A DNA stretch of 64,000 nucleotides from Corynebacterium variabile (GCF_006539825.1 NZ_BJNT01000005.1:169538-233537); one strand, 5' to 3'; positions 42,247-52,676 are shown, numbered from the stretch's first letter. A program made the numbers and translations. Notes: a model not told the origin generated them from the letters alone.

Positions 42247-43056
42247 CTATGTTAACCGGGGAGGTTCTCCGTGCCCACCCCACTCAGTAACCTTCCAACC
42301 AGCGGAAATGACGTCGGTCAGTGTTTCTCCGACAAATCTCGATGCCACGTCCTTCTCCGGCACCCACGCCGCCGTGTGGAGCATCGGGGCGTCCGTCGTG
42401 GGAAGCGTCGGCAGGACGGTTGACGGCAACGAAGCCCCCGGTCCCAGTTCCGGCACCTCCAGCTCCACCCGGGAGGAGTTCGGCAGCAGCGAGCGCACCG
42501 CCCACTCCGGCTCGACCCTGCCGAGGAACCCGGCCACCAGACGGATCACCGCTCCGTGACTCACCACCGCCAGATCAGAGCCCGTCGACTGCGCCGTGAC
42601 CAGCTGCGGCAGCAGTGTGTCGAGGTAGCGGCTGACCACCTCACGTCCGGTCAGCGCCCCGGGCATCGCCAGATCCAGCGACCCACCCAGCCACTCGCCG
42701 AAGAACCGGTGGTAGTTGTACTGGGCCTCGGGATCACTGCGCATCTCGTAGTCACCGGCCGGGATCTCAGAGATCCCCGGCCACGCGTCCGGCGTCGGCA
42801 GCACCAGCCCGGCCCCGGCGGCACCCTCGACGATCCCCTTCGCGGTCTGCTGCGCCCGCAACGCCTGGGAGGACGCCAGGGTCAGACCGACCCCTGAAGC
42901 GTCCTGCGCTCCGTACTCCCCCGCGATGAGTTCACCGGCAGCGTAGGCCTGTGACCTGCCCAGTTCTGTCAATGCGGCACCGGGCAGATTCGTGTCCAGC
43001 GAGTGGGAGACATTCGACGTCGTCTGTCCGTGACGGATCAGCAGCAGCCGGGTCAT
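42247..43056 (-). CDS. Histidine phosphatase (phosphoglycerate mutase-like)
   Basis: 269 residues from MTRLLLIRHGQTTSN; the catalytic RHG is at the N-terminus and the second His in LAVVSHGAVIRLV. The chosen start overlaps pheA stop by 4 bp (ATGA). Branch members act on small phosphates such as phosphoglycerate or serve as non-specific phosphatases. Follows pheA in the same operon, an arrangement known from corynebacteria. Confidence 0.9.
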   Translation of the reverse strand: MTRLLLIRHGQTTSNVSHSLDTNLPGAALTELGRSQAYAAGELIAGEYGAQDASGVGLTLASSQALRAQQTAKGIVEGAAGAGLVLPTPDAWPGISEIPAGDYEMRSDPEAQYNYHRFFGEWLGGSLDLAMPGALTGREVVSRYLDTLLPQLVTAQSTGSDLAVVSHGAVIRLVAGFLGRVEPEWAVRSLLPNSSRVELEVPELGPGASLPSTVLPTLPTTDAPMLHTAAWVPEKDVASRFVGETLTDVISAGWKVTEWGGHGEPPRLT

Positions 43057-43991
43057 GCGTACGGCTCCCCCTTCGTCCGCGCCTCGATCCACGCCCTCGA
43101 CTCCGTGTAGTCCGGCGGCATCGACCCGGACGGCCCGTTCACCCCGCCGACCCAGCCCTCCTGCGGCCAGGACCCCAGGTACCGGAACCGCTCGGCGTAG
43201 CGGTACAGCCCGGCAAGTGCCTCAGCCACGGCCGGATCATCGATGTGCCCGGCGACCTCGACATGGAAGTTGTACGTGCCGGCCTTCTCCCGGGTGGGCC
43301 GCGACTCGATCCGAGACATGTCCACCCGGCGCGTCGCCAGCTCCATCAGTGCCATCACCAGCGACGCCGGCTCATTCGGTACCCGCAGCACGATCGCGGT
43401 GCGGTCGTTGCCGGTCCGGGCCGGCGGGGTCTGCGGCCTGGTGAGCAGCACGAACCTGGTACGGGCATCCGGCAGGTCGTTGATGCCGTCGGCGAGGGTC
43501 TCCAACCCGTTGAGCTCCCCGGCGCGGGCGGGCGCGAGGGCGGCGTCCACCTCCCCGGCGGCGACGGCGGTGGCCCCGGCACCATTGGAGGACGCTGCGA
43601 CGAAGGTGACGTCCGGCAATGTGACCCCACGCCAGTTCGCCGTCTGGTTGTACGCCACCGGATGGCAGGTCAGCGTCCTCACGTCGGCCAGCGTCGTACC
43701 CGGGCGGACGAGCAACTGGAAGGCGACGGGCACATCATGTTCCCGCACGATCTGCAGTTCGGAACCGACGGTGAAGGCGTCGAAGGTCTGGGTCACCGGG
43801 CCGTCGACACTGGATTCCAGGGCGACGCAGGCGACGTCCGCCTCCCCGGAACGCACCATGTCCAGGGCGATCGCCGGAGAGGTGACGGTGACGTGGTCGG
43901 CGTCCGCCGGCAGATGCCCGGCGGTCGTGAAGTCGAGGACAGCCTGTTCGGTGAAGGTGCCCCTGGGCCCGAGGAAAGCGACGGTGGTCAT
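43053..43991 (-). CDS. pheA: Prephenate dehydratase
   Basis: Converts prephenate to phenylpyruvate in phenylalanine synthesis. 312 residues from MTTVAFLGPRGTFTEQA. PDT domain with the TRF motif (DARTRFVLLTRP), then an ACT domain at the C-terminus (NEPASLVMALMELATRRVD) with the ESRP Phe-binding motif (RIESRPTRE), so it is likely feedback inhibited by Phe. Coupled to the phosphatase gene downstream. Confidence 0.95.
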   Translation of the reverse strand: MTTVAFLGPRGTFTEQAVLDFTTAGHLPADADHVTVTSPAIALDMVRSGEADVACVALESSVDGPVTQTFDAFTVGSELQIVREHDVPVAFQLLVRPGTTLADVRTLTCHPVAYNQTANWRGVTLPDVTFVAASSNGAGATAVAAGEVDAALAPARAGELNGLETLADGINDLPDARTRFVLLTRPQTPPARTGNDRTAIVLRVPNEPASLVMALMELATRRVDMSRIESRPTREKAGTYNFHVEVAGHIDDPAVAEALAGLYRYAERFRYLGSWPQEGWVGGVNGPSGSMPPDYTESRAWIEARTKGEPYA

Positions 43992-44031
43992 GCCCATCAA
44001 CCTACCTGGGCGAGCGCTACGCTGGGTCACC

Positions 44032-45441
44032 ATGGGAACGCCCGGAACACCGACCACCACCGCCGCACGCCTGGCCGCGGCCACCGCGTCGACCGGGCTC
44101 AGTGCCGCCGAGCTGGGGGTCGCCCGGATGTACGACATCCCGCACACCAGCGGCTGCGCGGAGACCACCGGCACGCTGCGTGAGGTCGAGGTGCTGGTCA
44201 AGGATCTGCAGCGGGTCGCCGGGGAGACCACCGGGTTCGGCAGTCCCGCCCATGAGGAGGTCGCCGACGAGCACGACTCAACGGTCCGCAGCCTGCTCGC
44301 CACCGGCGCATCGCTGGTCGGCGCCTCGGTCACCGCAGAGTACGGGGCGACGGTCTACACCGAGCCTGACCTGGTCGGAGGCGGTCCGGGCCCGGTGAAC
44401 CCGGTCGACCCGCGGATGACGACCGGCGGGTCCTCCTCCGGGGCGGCGGTGGCGGTGGCCCGCGGGATCGTCGACATCGCCCACGCCAACGACGGTGGCG
44501 GGTCGATCCGGGTGCCGGCGGCGGCGGTCGGCCTGCCCGGGTTGAAGCCGGCACACCGGGTCTTCGGGTCCGGTGCCGCATCCCGGGCACTGCCGAATCC
44601 GGCGGCGCAGGGCTTCATCGCCCGCGACCTGACGCTCACGGCGCGGGCCTATGATCTGGCCTCCACCACCCCGGTGCGCCCGGGCCTGCGCCTGGGCATG
44701 TCCACGGTGCCCTTCCACGGGGATCCGGGGCAGGCCGGGCCGACGGCGGTGGACCCGCGGATCGCCACGGCCACCACCGCGTCCGCCGCGTTGCTGGTGA
44801 CCCACCCGCAGGTCAGTGGTGTTGTCCCGGTCGATGCCCCATACCCCGTGGAGCGGTTCGCGGTCTTCTCCCGCATCATGGCCGCCCGGTGCGCGGGCCT
44901 GCCCGACCCGCTGGGCCCGATGCCCGGCTGGCTCAAGGAGCAGGGGCGGGCGCTGGCGGCGTCCGATATCGAGGACGCCGCGGCGTCCCTGCGCGTCCTG
45001 CCCGGCGACATCGAACGTGCCTGGCCGGAGGTCGATGTGGTCGTGACCCCCACCCTGGCCTGCGCACCGCCACCGGTCGGCGCCTTCTCGTCGCTGGCGC
45101 TGGCCGGATCGCACCGTCTCGACTTCCTCGCGCAGACCGCGTGGACGCCGTGGGCCACCCTGTGGAACCTCACCGGTTGGGCAGCCCTGTCGGTGCCGCT
45201 CGTCGCCGCTGCCCCCGGGCAGTGGCCGGTCTCGGTGCACCTGGGTGCCGTCGGCGACCGGGTGGACGCCGCGACGCTGCTCGCACTCGGTGCCCATCTG
45301 CAGGACGCCGTGGCGCGGATGATCGGTTCCGGCGATGCGGACGCGTCCTGGTTCACGGTGGCAGAGCCCGGAAACATCGAGTCGCTTCGGTACCGGCCCG
45401 TCGTGGCCGGGCACACCCACGGACACTCGCATGACCACTGA
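44032..45441 (+). CDS. Amidase signature family hydrolase
   Basis: 469 residues. Ser-cisSer-Lys triad: Lys in [12 protein letters not shown], cis-Ser in [17 protein letters not shown], nucleophile in [15 protein letters not shown]. Probably hydrolyses an amide such as a 6-aminohexanoate-type or indoleacetamide-like substrate; no specificity can be given. Odd feature: a His-rich tail ([10 protein letters not shown]), which could bind metal. Start is 40 bp from the divergent pheA. It overlaps the CPBP gene by 11 bp. Confidence 0.88.
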   Translation: MGTPGTPTTTAARLAAATASTGLSAAELGVARMYDIPHTSGCAETTGTLREVEVLVKDLQRVAGETTGFGSPAHEEVADEHDSTVRSLLATGASLVGASVTAEYGATVYTEPDLVGGGPGPVNPVDPRMTTGGSSSGAAVAVARGIVDIAHANDGGGSIRVPAAAVGLPGLKPAHRVFGSGAASRALPNPAAQGFIARDLTLTARAYDLASTTPVRPGLRLGMSTVPFHGDPGQAGPTAVDPRIATATTASAALLVTHPQVSGVVPVDAPYPVERFAVFSRIMAARCAGLPDPLGPMPGWLKEQGRALAASDIEDAAASLRVLPGDIERAWPEVDVVVTPTLACAPPPVGAFSSLALAGSHRLDFLAQTAWTPWATLWNLTGWAALSVPLVAAAPGQWPVSVHLGAVGDRVDAATLLALGAHLQDAVARMIGSGDADASWFTVAEPGNIESLRYRPVVAGHTHGHSHDH

Positions 45442-46246
45442 CCAGGGCCGCGTCCGCCGGTGGTTGGCCGCCCCCTCCCCGGTGCAGCCGGAGGCGGTGA
45501 CCGCGGACGCCGACCGCCGTGCTCTGCGCTGGGAGATCGTGCTGGTCCTCGCCGTCACCTTCGGCACTTCGGGTGTGCGGGCGGCGCTGCGACTGCTCGA
45601 GTCCGCGACGACGCCGACGAAGCTCAACAAGCAGACCACCACCCTCAACGCAGAGAAGTCCTCACTGGCCTGGCTCGACCCGCTGTTCCAGCTCATCAGT
45701 TCCGGGGTGCTGCTCGCCTGGGGTGGGCTGGCGGTGTTCCTGCTGCTCAGGCATGTCCCGGTGTGGTTGGCCGGGATCTCGCCGCTGCGTCCTTCCCGGC
45801 GCGATGTGTTGCCGGGAGCCGGACTGGCTGCGCTGATCGGGCTGCCGGGTCTGGTGTTCTACGTGGTGGCGGTCCAGCTGAACCTGTCGAAGCAGGTCAT
45901 GGCCTCGGGGTTAGACTCCTCGGTCGGCGATGTGCTGCTGCTGGTCATCAACGCCTGGGCGAACGGCTTCGCCGAGGAGATCATCGTGGTGGCATGGCTG
46001 GTGTCGCGGCTGCGGCAGTTGCAGGTGCCGTGGGTGTGGGTGTTCGTGGCCTCGTCGGCACTGCGCGGCAGTTACCACCTCTACCAGGGCTATTCCGCCG
46101 GACTGGGAAACATCGTCATGGGGCTGGTGTTCGTGTTCTTCTTCTGGCGGACCGGGAAGGTGTGGCCGCTGGTCATAGCGCACGGGCTCATCGACACGGT
46201 CGCCTTCGTCGGTTACCAGGTGCTCGGCGGAGTACCGGGGTTGTAG
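45431..46246 (+). CDS. CPBP family intramembrane glutamic protease
   Basis: 271 residues with about eight hydrophobic segments. CPBP/Abi motifs: EE in NGFAEEIIVVAWLVSRLRQL, the second motif with His in ALRGSYHLYQGYSAGLGNI, and the third in VIAHGLIDTVAF. Such proteins are Rce1-like proteases or bacteriocin-immunity proteins. The overlap with the amidase suggests co-transcription. Confidence 0.87.
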   Translation: MTTDQGRVRRWLAAPSPVQPEAVTADADRRALRWEIVLVLAVTFGTSGVRAALRLLESATTPTKLNKQTTTLNAEKSSLAWLDPLFQLISSGVLLAWGGLAVFLLLRHVPVWLAGISPLRPSRRDVLPGAGLAALIGLPGLVFYVVAVQLNLSKQVMASGLDSSVGDVLLLVINAWANGFAEEIIVVAWLVSRLRQLQVPWVWVFVASSALRGSYHLYQGYSAGLGNIVMGLVFVFFFWRTGKVWPLVIAHGLIDTVAFVGYQVLGGVPGL

Positions 46247-46557
46247 GGGCGGGCACTCGCACCCCTGCCAGCCGGTGTCCACCGGACTGACAGCGAATCA
46301 TCCGCGAACACGGACGTCGGTGTCATGGCCGCACAAGTACCAGGTTCTACAGTGCTTCATATGGACGTCAGCCACTGAGAGGGGGCGGCGTCCTGAGAGG
46401 GCCCCGACACCCCGGCCGACCTGCGTGATCCGGTCCGGCCGCGGCGCCGGTGCCACCGTAGCGAGGACGGTGGCACCGGTGGTGTCGGGAAAGACGGAGC
46501 CGCAGGCGCCCGGTACCGAGAGGTCCGGCACCTGCGGCTCCGCTGCGTGCGGGGTGC
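46247..46557. terminator. 311-bp convergent intergenic region with two strong hairpins
   Basis: CCGGTGCCACCGT (46447-46459) pairs perfectly with ACGGTGGCACCGG (46467-46479). CGGAGCCGCAGG (46495-46506) pairs perfectly with CCTGCGGCTCCG (46531-46542), 15 bp after the stop of the minus-strand gene. These are probable terminators for the convergent genes. Nothing else recognised in the gap. Confidence 0.7.
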
Positions 46558-46956
46558 CTACCGCTTCCGCTTCTTCTTCCCGCGCGAACCCTTCTTCGCC
46601 GCCTCGACGGCCGCCGCGTTCGCCGCCCTGACCATCGGCACGAAACCACCGACCACCACGACGTAGGGCACCAGGCCCAGGTAGCCGGCCCAGTCCGCCT
46701 GCACGATCAGGCCGATGACCAGGGCGACCAGCCACACACCCGCGGTCACGGCGATGGTCTTCTTCGCGACCGGCAGCGCAGCCTCGTGACCTGCGGACCA
46801 GGTTGCGTCAGTCTTCTTCACGGTCGGGGTGACCAGGCCGAAGCCACTGTCCCGTGACAGCTGCCCCTTCGCCACCGCCCGGACCATCGCGAAGACGATC
46901 CATGCCGCGACTACCGCCAGTACACCGGCCAGCAGGCCCAGGGTCTCATCACTCAT
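46558..46956 (-). CDS. SdpI-family-like membrane protein
   Basis: 132 residues from MSDETLGLLAGVLAVVAAWI; the frame is open upstream but overlaps the promoter of the divergent LCP gene. Three membrane helices, a conserved cytoplasmic loop (KGQLSRDSGFGLVTPTVKKTDATWSAGHEAA) of the SdpI type with its NxxxGxR-like character, and a Lys/Arg-rich end (GSRGKKKRKR). Function unknown; SdpI itself is an immunity protein in Bacillus. Confidence 0.7.
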   Translation of the reverse strand: MSDETLGLLAGVLAVVAAWIVFAMVRAVAKGQLSRDSGFGLVTPTVKKTDATWSAGHEAALPVAKKTIAVTAGVWLVALVIGLIVQADWAGYLGLVPYVVVVGGFVPMVRAANAAAVEAAKKGSRGKKKRKR

Positions 46957-47065
46957 GGATACAAGAGTATCGACGTTCACCCCGGGGACCGAACCGGCCG
47001 CTACCGACCTCATCTCATCCCCGAGGATGATCAGCTCCCCCGCGCCCTTCGTTATGCTGTCCTCC

Positions 47066-48331
47066 ATGACCCAACCTCCCCGACCGGACGACGGAAGCGA
47101 CAATTACGCCCGGGACCACCTCGGGCGCGTCCTGCGTGACCGGTTCGGCAACCCGGTGCCGCGTCGACCCGAGGCGCGACCCGAGGACAACAGCACCCGG
47201 ATGTACGGGGACGCCCCCTCCCCGCAGGGCCCGGGCGACCAGCCCGCTCCCCCGCAGTACCGGCGCGACGGGAACCAGCAGCAGGGCCGGCAGCCCTACC
47301 GCGACCAGTACCCGCCGCGCGATCCCGGCCAGCAGCCGATGCCGCCGATGCAGCGCCCGGAGCCGCAGAACCAGCCACCCCGCCAGGCCCCGCCCCGGGC
47401 ACCGCGCCAGAAGAGGCGGCGCCGTCGCCCGCGCATCGGACGCATCCTCGGCGTCCTCCTGCTGGTGATTGTCGTGATCGTCGGCGGTACGGCGTGGTGG
47501 GTCGATTCCAGCCTCAACCGGATCGACGCGCTCACCGACTCCGCCACCGGGAACACGAAGGGCACGAACTGGCTGCTCGTCGGCTCGGATTCCCGCGAGG
47601 GACTGTCCGACGAGGACGGCGAACGCTACGCCGCCGGCGACCTCTCCGAGGGCGGGCAGCGCACGGACACCATCATCGTCGTCCACGTCCCGTCGGTCGG
47701 CGGCAAGCCGACGATGGTCTCCATCCCGCGCGACTCCTACGTGGAGGTCCCCGGCTACGGCATGGACAAGATCAACTCCGCCTTCTCCTACGGCGGTCCA
47801 CAGCTGCTGCAGCAGACCGTCGAGCAGAACACCGGCATGCGCATCGACCACTACATGGAGCTCGGGTTCGCCGGCTTCGCCGGGATCGTGGACGCCGTCG
47901 GTGGCGTCACCCTGTGCCCCAAGGAACCCATCGACGACCCGATGGCGGGCCTGAATGTCGAGGCCGGCTGCCAGAAGATGGACGGCCCGACTGCGCTGGG
48001 TTACGTGCGTACCCGCTACACCTCGGCCAACGGTGACCTCGACCGCGTCGAGCGGCAGCGCGAGTTCCTCACCGCGGTGATCAAGAAGGTGGGGTCCCTC
48101 TCGACGATGATCAACCCGTTCCGGGCCTTCCCCCTGATCAGCAACCTGACGGACGCCGTCACCGTGGACAACGGGGACCACGTCTGGCACCTGGCGTCCC
48201 TGGGTCTGGGCCTGGTCCGCGGTTCCGAGCAGCAGACCGTCCCGGTCGGCGGTTTCGCCGACACAGACGCCGGCAGCGTCGTCCTGTGGGACGACGCTGC
48301 CGCGGAAGAACTGTTCTCGACTATGCGCTGA
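47066..48331 (+). CDS. LytR-CpsA-Psr (LCP) family protein
   Basis: 421 residues: 110-residue cytoplasmic tail rich in Pro, Gln and Arg, one membrane helix (ILGVLLLVIVVIVGGTAWWV), then the LCP domain with SDSREG, GGQRTDTIIVVHV, MVSIPRDSYVEVPGYGMDKINSAFSYGG and YVRTRYTSANGDLDRVERQREFL, containing the Arg and Asp residues that bind the pyrophosphate-lipid and metal. LCP enzymes ligate arabinogalactan to peptidoglycan, which links it to the locus at 3-31 kb. The corynebacterial paralogues are LcpA and LcpB; which this is I cannot say. Confidence 0.9.
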   Translation: MTQPPRPDDGSDNYARDHLGRVLRDRFGNPVPRRPEARPEDNSTRMYGDAPSPQGPGDQPAPPQYRRDGNQQQGRQPYRDQYPPRDPGQQPMPPMQRPEPQNQPPRQAPPRAPRQKRRRRRPRIGRILGVLLLVIVVIVGGTAWWVDSSLNRIDALTDSATGNTKGTNWLLVGSDSREGLSDEDGERYAAGDLSEGGQRTDTIIVVHVPSVGGKPTMVSIPRDSYVEVPGYGMDKINSAFSYGGPQLLQQTVEQNTGMRIDHYMELGFAGFAGIVDAVGGVTLCPKEPIDDPMAGLNVEAGCQKMDGPTALGYVRTRYTSANGDLDRVERQREFLTAVIKKVGSLSTMINPFRAFPLISNLTDAVTVDNGDHVWHLASLGLGLVRGSEQQTVPVGGFADTDAGSVVLWDDAAAEELFSTMR

Positions 48332-48333
48332 GG

Positions 48334-48353
48334 GCGCTGACTAGCGCTGACTA
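48334..48353. repeat. 10-bp tandem duplication at the LCP/tpx junction
   Basis: GCGCTGACTA is repeated twice in tandem in the 19-bp gap between convergent stops; the second copy ends inside the tpx stop codon. Confidence 0.85.
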
Positions 48354-48845
48354 GAGCGCCGCGAGGGCGGCGTCGTAGTCGGGCTCGGTGGTGATCTCGG
48401 GGACGAGCTCGGTGTGGAGCACGGTGCCGTCGGTGTCGATGACGACGACCGCGCGGGCCAGCACACCGGCCAGCGGGGAATCGAGGAGACGCACACCGTA
48501 GTCCTCGCTGAAGGAAGAGCGGAACGACGAGGTCGCGGTGACGTTCTCGATGCCCTCGGCGGCGCAGAAGCGGCCCAGGGCGAAGGGGAGGTCCTTGGAG
48601 ACCGAGACGACGACCGTGTTGTCCAGGCCGGTGGCGCGCTTGTTGAACTCACGCTCGGAGTTCGCGCACACGCCGGTGTCGACCGACGGGAAGATGTTGA
48701 GGATCACGCGCTTGCCGGCGAAGTCGCTCAGCGAGACATCCTGCAGGTCGGCGTTGACGGTGGTGAAAGCGGGCGCCGCAGCACCGACGGCGGGAAGATC
48801 GCCGACGGTGTGGGCGGGGGTTCCGGAGAATGCGGTATCAGCCAT
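48351..48845 (-). CDS. tpx: Thiol peroxidase (Tpx), atypical 2-Cys peroxiredoxin
   Basis: 164 residues. Peroxidatic Cys in [17 protein letters not shown] and resolving Cys in [12 protein letters not shown], the pattern of Tpx. Reduces organic hydroperoxides in the cytoplasm via thioredoxin/mycothiol systems. The gene ends convergent to the LCP gene and is close to the DUF5926 start. Confidence 0.94.
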   Translation of the reverse strand: MADTAFSGTPAHTVGDLPAVGAAAPAFTTVNADLQDVSLSDFAGKRVILNIFPSVDTGVCANSEREFNKRATGLDNTVVVSVSKDLPFALGRFCAAEGIENVTATSSFRSSFSEDYGVRLLDSPLAGVLARAVVVIDTDGTVLHTELVPEITTEPDYDAALAAL

Positions 48846-48865
48846 GCCACCGTTTCTACACGGTT

Positions 48866-49807
48866 CTAGCGGATCGTGACCTCACGGGCGATGATCGTCT
48901 GCTTCGACTTCTGCTCCTCGGCGGTGAGCTGGGCGGCGTCCCCGGAACCGGCGAGCTCGTCGAGGGCGGCGGCGAGCCGGGCGTCCAGCTTCTCCAGCGG
49001 GGCGGCGAACTCCGGCGCGGTGACCGTGTTGTCCAGGTCGAAGACCGGGACGAGCAGGCCGTGGGTGCGGAAGACACCGGCGAAGCGGGTGTCTTCGCCG
49101 AGGTTCAGCTCACCGGCGGCGTGCACGCGGGCCAGGGCCGGCAGCAGCACGTTCTCGGTCTCCGGGCGGATCCACCGGATGTGGGCCTTCTCGCCCGGGT
49201 CGATCCACCAGGCGGCACCGGTGACGGGGGCGTCGATGCGCTCGGACGGCAGGACCGAGTCATTGGCCTGCTGCAGGGTCTGCTGCACGGTCGGGTTGGA
49301 CTGCTGGTCCTCGGTGAGCCACCAGTTGAAGTCCTCGGCGACCTCGATGAGCGGGGTCTGGTCCTTGGCGAGCAGGGTGTCCAGCGCCGGCTCGGAGCCG
49401 TCGGCGACACCGGTCTCCAGGGAGGCACCCGGCGCGGCGTCCTTCGCCCAGTTCAGTGCGAAGGCGAGGTCGCGGTTCGGGTTGTTGCCGCGCTGGGCGG
49501 TCTGCAGGGCGACGAGTGCCTCGCCACCCTCCTCCTCCGGGCGGACCAGGGCGGCGACCGCACCCGGCAGCACGGTGACGATGCGCACCGGGCGGGGGAA
49601 CGCGGCGTCCGCCACCGTCTCGGCGAGGAAGTGCGCCGAGGGGACGAACTCCTGCATCGCGACGAGGTCGGCCTCGGCCGCGAAGCCGTCGTAGGGGCGG
49701 GGGTCGCGCTCAAAGGCGGCGCGCTCGGCGGCGCGGCGGGCGAGCTTCGCCTGGCGGCGGCTCATGCCCTCGGGCAGGACTTCTTCGTTCTTCTTCTTCT
49801 TGGCCAC
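48866..49807 (-). CDS. DUF5926 family protein (conserved actinobacterial)
   Basis: 313 residues from GTG at 49807 ([30 protein letters not shown]). The frame is open 39 codons further but overlaps the GDPD end. The N-terminal 40 residues are strongly basic and helical; the rest is a mixed globular domain with [10 protein letters not shown] and [10 protein letters not shown]. Function unknown; a secretion-related or RNA-associated role cannot be inferred. Starts 15 bp from the end of the GDPD gene. Confidence 0.8.
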   Translation of the reverse strand: MAKKKKNEEVLPEGMSRRQAKLARRAAERAAFERDPRPYDGFAAEADLVAMQEFVPSAHFLAETVADAAFPRPVRIVTVLPGAVAALVRPEEEGGEALVALQTAQRGNNPNRDLAFALNWAKDAAPGASLETGVADGSEPALDTLLAKDQTPLIEVAEDFNWWLTEDQQSNPTVQQTLQQANDSVLPSERIDAPVTGAAWWIDPGEKAHIRWIRPETENVLLPALARVHAAGELNLGEDTRFAGVFRTHGLLVPVFDLDNTVTAPEFAAPLEKLDARLAAALDELAGSGDAAQLTAEEQKSKQTIIAREVTIR

Positions 49808-49821
49808 CCGGCCAGTGTATG

Positions 49822-50610
49822 TCAGCGGCTCAGGCTGAAGGAACGGGTCGCCCCCTCGCACCACCCGCGGGCCCGGTCCGGGTAGTCCGTGGCGATCCAC
49901 CCGATACCGTGACGCTGCGCCCACCGGACGTTCCCCGCGCTGTTCAGTGTGTACAGGTAGGTGTTCGACGGTGCGTCCCCCAGGCTCTGTGGTGCGGTCC
50001 GTGCACGGCTCACGGCGAAGCCCGGGGACTGGGCGACGCAGGCCGGCTCCAGCCGACGGACGATCTTCCAGCCGGTGTACTTCTTGCGCAGGTAGACGCG
50101 GTGGATGCCGGGGTTGATCCTGCGGAACCGGGCGAGAGAGCCGGGGTCGAAGGAGATGAGGTGGACAGGCCCCGCAGCAGGGTCCGCACCGGGCCCGTCA
50201 GCCAGCCCCGCCGCCACGAGGTCACGCTGCAGGGCCTGTTCCAGCTGGCCGCGGCGCTCGGCGACAGTGTCGAGCCGCTTGGTCTCCACGAAGATCTCCG
50301 GGCGGTAGTCGGGACGCTGCGCGTCCTTCACCAGCTCCAGCAGCTCGGCGAGGGTGAGGATCCGCTGCGGACGCTCTGCGGTGCCGAAGTTCAGTTCCCG
50401 CAGTTCGGCGAGGTTCTTCGAGTTCACCGCGCCGGTGCCGTCGGAGGTGCGGTCGACCGTCGGGTCGTGGAGGCAGACCGCCACGCCGTCGGCGGTAAGC
50501 TGGATATCGCACTCCACACCGTCGGCTCCCAGGGCGAACGCCGTCTCGTAGGCGTCCTGCGTCATTTCCGGGTGATAGCCGCTGGCGCCGCGGTGCGCGA
50601 TGATCTTCAC
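49822..50610 (-). CDS. Glycerophosphodiester phosphodiesterase
   Basis: 262 residues, no signal peptide, so cytosolic. TIM-barrel active site: IAHRGASGYHPEMTQDAYETAF with the HRG motif, VECDIQLTADGVAVCLHDPTVDRT (metal-binding Glu, Asp and His), EIFVETKR. It splits glycerophosphodiesters to glycerol-3-phosphate and alcohol. GDPD genes are often near phospholipid enzymes, and a patatin-like gene lies just beyond on the opposite strand. Confidence 0.93.
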   Translation of the reverse strand: MKIIAHRGASGYHPEMTQDAYETAFALGADGVECDIQLTADGVAVCLHDPTVDRTSDGTGAVNSKNLAELRELNFGTAERPQRILTLAELLELVKDAQRPDYRPEIFVETKRLDTVAERRGQLEQALQRDLVAAGLADGPGADPAAGPVHLISFDPGSLARFRRINPGIHRVYLRKKYTGWKIVRRLEPACVAQSPGFAVSRARTAPQSLGDAPSNTYLYTLNSAGNVRWAQRHGIGWIATDYPDRARGWCEGATRSFSLSR

Positions 50611-50652
50611 GTCTCACACGGTAGTCACCGCGGTCACGGTAGGCTGACTCCC

Positions 50653-51564
50653 GTGGCAGAAAACCCGGCAGTCGGTACCCCTCTCCCGTCCGTCAGCGAC
50701 ACGGCGCTGGTGTTCGAGGGGGGCGCGATGCGGTCCGCCTTCTCCTCGGCGATGGTGCAGGCGCTGGACGAGGAAGGGATCTCCTTCGACTGGACCTACG
50801 GGAACTCCGGCTCCGCGGTGCACGTGGCGACCTACCTCTCCCACGAACCCGAACTCGCCCGCGAGTACTACACGGTCTTCCCCGGAGATCCGCTGTTCGG
50901 TGGCATCCGTCCCTTCCTCCGCGGCGACGGCTTCTTCAACACGAAGTACCTCTTCAGCGGCACGGCCCGTGTCGAGGACCGGCGCATGGCCCCCGACTGG
51001 GCCGCCATGAAGGCCAACCCCGGCGACTTCCGCATCTCCGGGTTCAACGGACGCACCGGCGAGACCGTCCACTGGAGCAAGGCCGACATGACCGGCCTCG
51101 ACGATTTCCTGCTCCACGCCCGCGCCTCGGCGTCCCTCCCGGTCCTCATGCCGCCGACGCGCATCGGCGGGGAGATCTACTTCGACGGCGCTTTCGGGCC
51201 GACCGGTGGCATCCCCATCGACTCCGCCCGCGAGATAGAGGGCTTCGACCGCTTCCTGGTCATCATGACGAGGACGCGCTCCTACCGGAAGAAGGCGACC
51301 AAGTTCACCTGGGCGGTGAAGCGGTGGTTCCCGCAGTACCCCGCGCTGGCGACGTCCATGCATGACCGGCACATGCGCTACAACCGGACCCGCGACTGGA
51401 TCTTCGAGCAGGAGCGGCTGGGGCGGGCGTACATCTTCGCCCCGCACCGGATGCCGATCGGCAACGGCACCCGCAAGCTCAACGAACTCGCGGAGACCTA
51501 CGAGGCGGGCCTGGCGCAGGCCCGCGAGGAGATACCGCTGATCAAGCGGTTCCTCGGACTCTAG
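50653..51564 (+). CDS. Patatin-like phospholipase
   Basis: 303 residues from GTG at 50653. Nucleophile elbow GNSGSAV (Ser52, in a G-x-S-x-S variant of GxSxG), oxyanion loop FEGGAMRSAF, and catalytic Asp in YFDGAFGPTGG. The C-terminal part is basic and membrane-binding-like. Probably deacylates phospholipids, acting with the adjacent GDPD. Confidence 0.88.
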   Translation: MAENPAVGTPLPSVSDTALVFEGGAMRSAFSSAMVQALDEEGISFDWTYGNSGSAVHVATYLSHEPELAREYYTVFPGDPLFGGIRPFLRGDGFFNTKYLFSGTARVEDRRMAPDWAAMKANPGDFRISGFNGRTGETVHWSKADMTGLDDFLLHARASASLPVLMPPTRIGGEIYFDGAFGPTGGIPIDSAREIEGFDRFLVIMTRTRSYRKKATKFTWAVKRWFPQYPALATSMHDRHMRYNRTRDWIFEQERLGRAYIFAPHRMPIGNGTRKLNELAETYEAGLAQAREEIPLIKRFLGL

Positions 51565-51574
51565 CGACGTCGCT

Positions 51575-52549
51575 CTAGAGATCGAAGACGCCGGCATCCT
51601 CCATGACCTGCTCGAGAGTGTCGGCGGAGTGCGCGAACTGTCCGCGCTCCGTGGCGTCCAACGGCAGTTCGACCGCTTCGCGGACGCCGTCGCGCGCGAT
51701 GACGGCGGGGGTCCCGATGTAGAGGGGGCGGCGTCCTTCCCGGCCGTAGATCCCGTCGACCAGCGTGGACACCGGCAGTGCGACATCCTCGTTACCGAGG
51801 ACGGCCGCGGTGATCCGGGCGAGGCCCTGACCGATGCCGAAACTGGTCGACCCCTTGGCCTTGATGATCTCGTAGGCGGCGTCCCTGGTCTGCGCGAAGA
51901 TCCGGTCGGCGGTCTCGGTGCCGCCGGTGGCGGCCAGACGGGTCGACAGCGGGACGCCGGCGACCGAACCCGCCGACCAGACGGGCAGTTCGGTGTCCCC
52001 GTGCTCGCCGATGACGTAGGCGTGGACCGAGGTCGGGGCGATGTCGAAGTGGTTGCCGAGGGCCCAGCGCAGCCGGGCGGTGTCCAGCACCGTGCCGGAG
52101 CCGATGACGCGGTGGGAAGGGAGCCCGGACACCTTCCAGGTGACGTAGCTGAGGATGTCCACCGGATTGGACGCGACCAGGTAGATGCCGTCGAATCCGG
52201 AATCGCGGACGGAACCGACGATGCCGCGGAAGATCCCGACGTTCTTTTCGACGAGATCCAGTCGGGTTTCGCCGGGCTTCTGGGCGGCGCCGGCGCAGAT
52301 GCAGACGATGTCGGCGTCCGCGCAGTCGGGGTAGTCACCCTGGGTGATGACGGTGCGGTGGTTGGACCAGGGGACGGCGTGGTTGAGGTCCTGGACCTGA
52401 CCCCAGGTCTTCTTCTCGTCGAGGTCGATGAGGACGAAGCGGTCGCAGAGTCCCTGGTTGATCAGGGCGAAGGCGTAGGCGACGCCGACATCGCCGGCAC
52501 CGATGAGGACGATCTTCGTGGCAGTGGTGGTGGCGCCTGTGGTGGTCAT
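51575..52549 (-). CDS. ldh: L-lactate dehydrogenase
   Basis: 324 residues from [22 protein letters not shown], with the NAD-binding GxGxx[15 protein letters not shown], catalytic region [12 protein letters not shown] (active His), and [11 protein letters not shown] with the substrate Arg. It interconverts pyruvate and L-lactate. AAGGAC precedes the ATG. Divergent to sod. Confidence 0.94.
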   Translation of the reverse strand: MTTTGATTTATKIVLIGAGDVGVAYAFALINQGLCDRFVLIDLDEKKTWGQVQDLNHAVPWSNHRTVITQGDYPDCADADIVCICAGAAQKPGETRLDLVEKNVGIFRGIVGSVRDSGFDGIYLVASNPVDILSYVTWKVSGLPSHRVIGSGTVLDTARLRWALGNHFDIAPTSVHAYVIGEHGDTELPVWSAGSVAGVPLSTRLAATGGTETADRIFAQTRDAAYEIIKAKGSTSFGIGQGLARITAAVLGNEDVALPVSTLVDGIYGREGRRPLYIGTPAVIARDGVREAVELPLDATERGQFAHSADTLEQVMEDAGVFDL

Positions 52550-52676
52550 GGCGCGGTCCTTCCGTCGTTGTGGTGGATACATGCTCAAGAGTAGCCGCGG
52601 AATGCCCGGGCGAACGGGGTGGAGAATGTCGCATTACCCAGCGAGTTCATTAGTCTGAACTTTCTTTTTCGAATTG

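Noticed and set aside
44278..45696. 472-residue minus-strand frame opposite the amidase
   Set aside because: Arg/Gly-rich shadow; the amidase has its full triad.
48856..49885. Plus-strand frame opposite DUF5926
   Set aside because: No domain, antisense composition.
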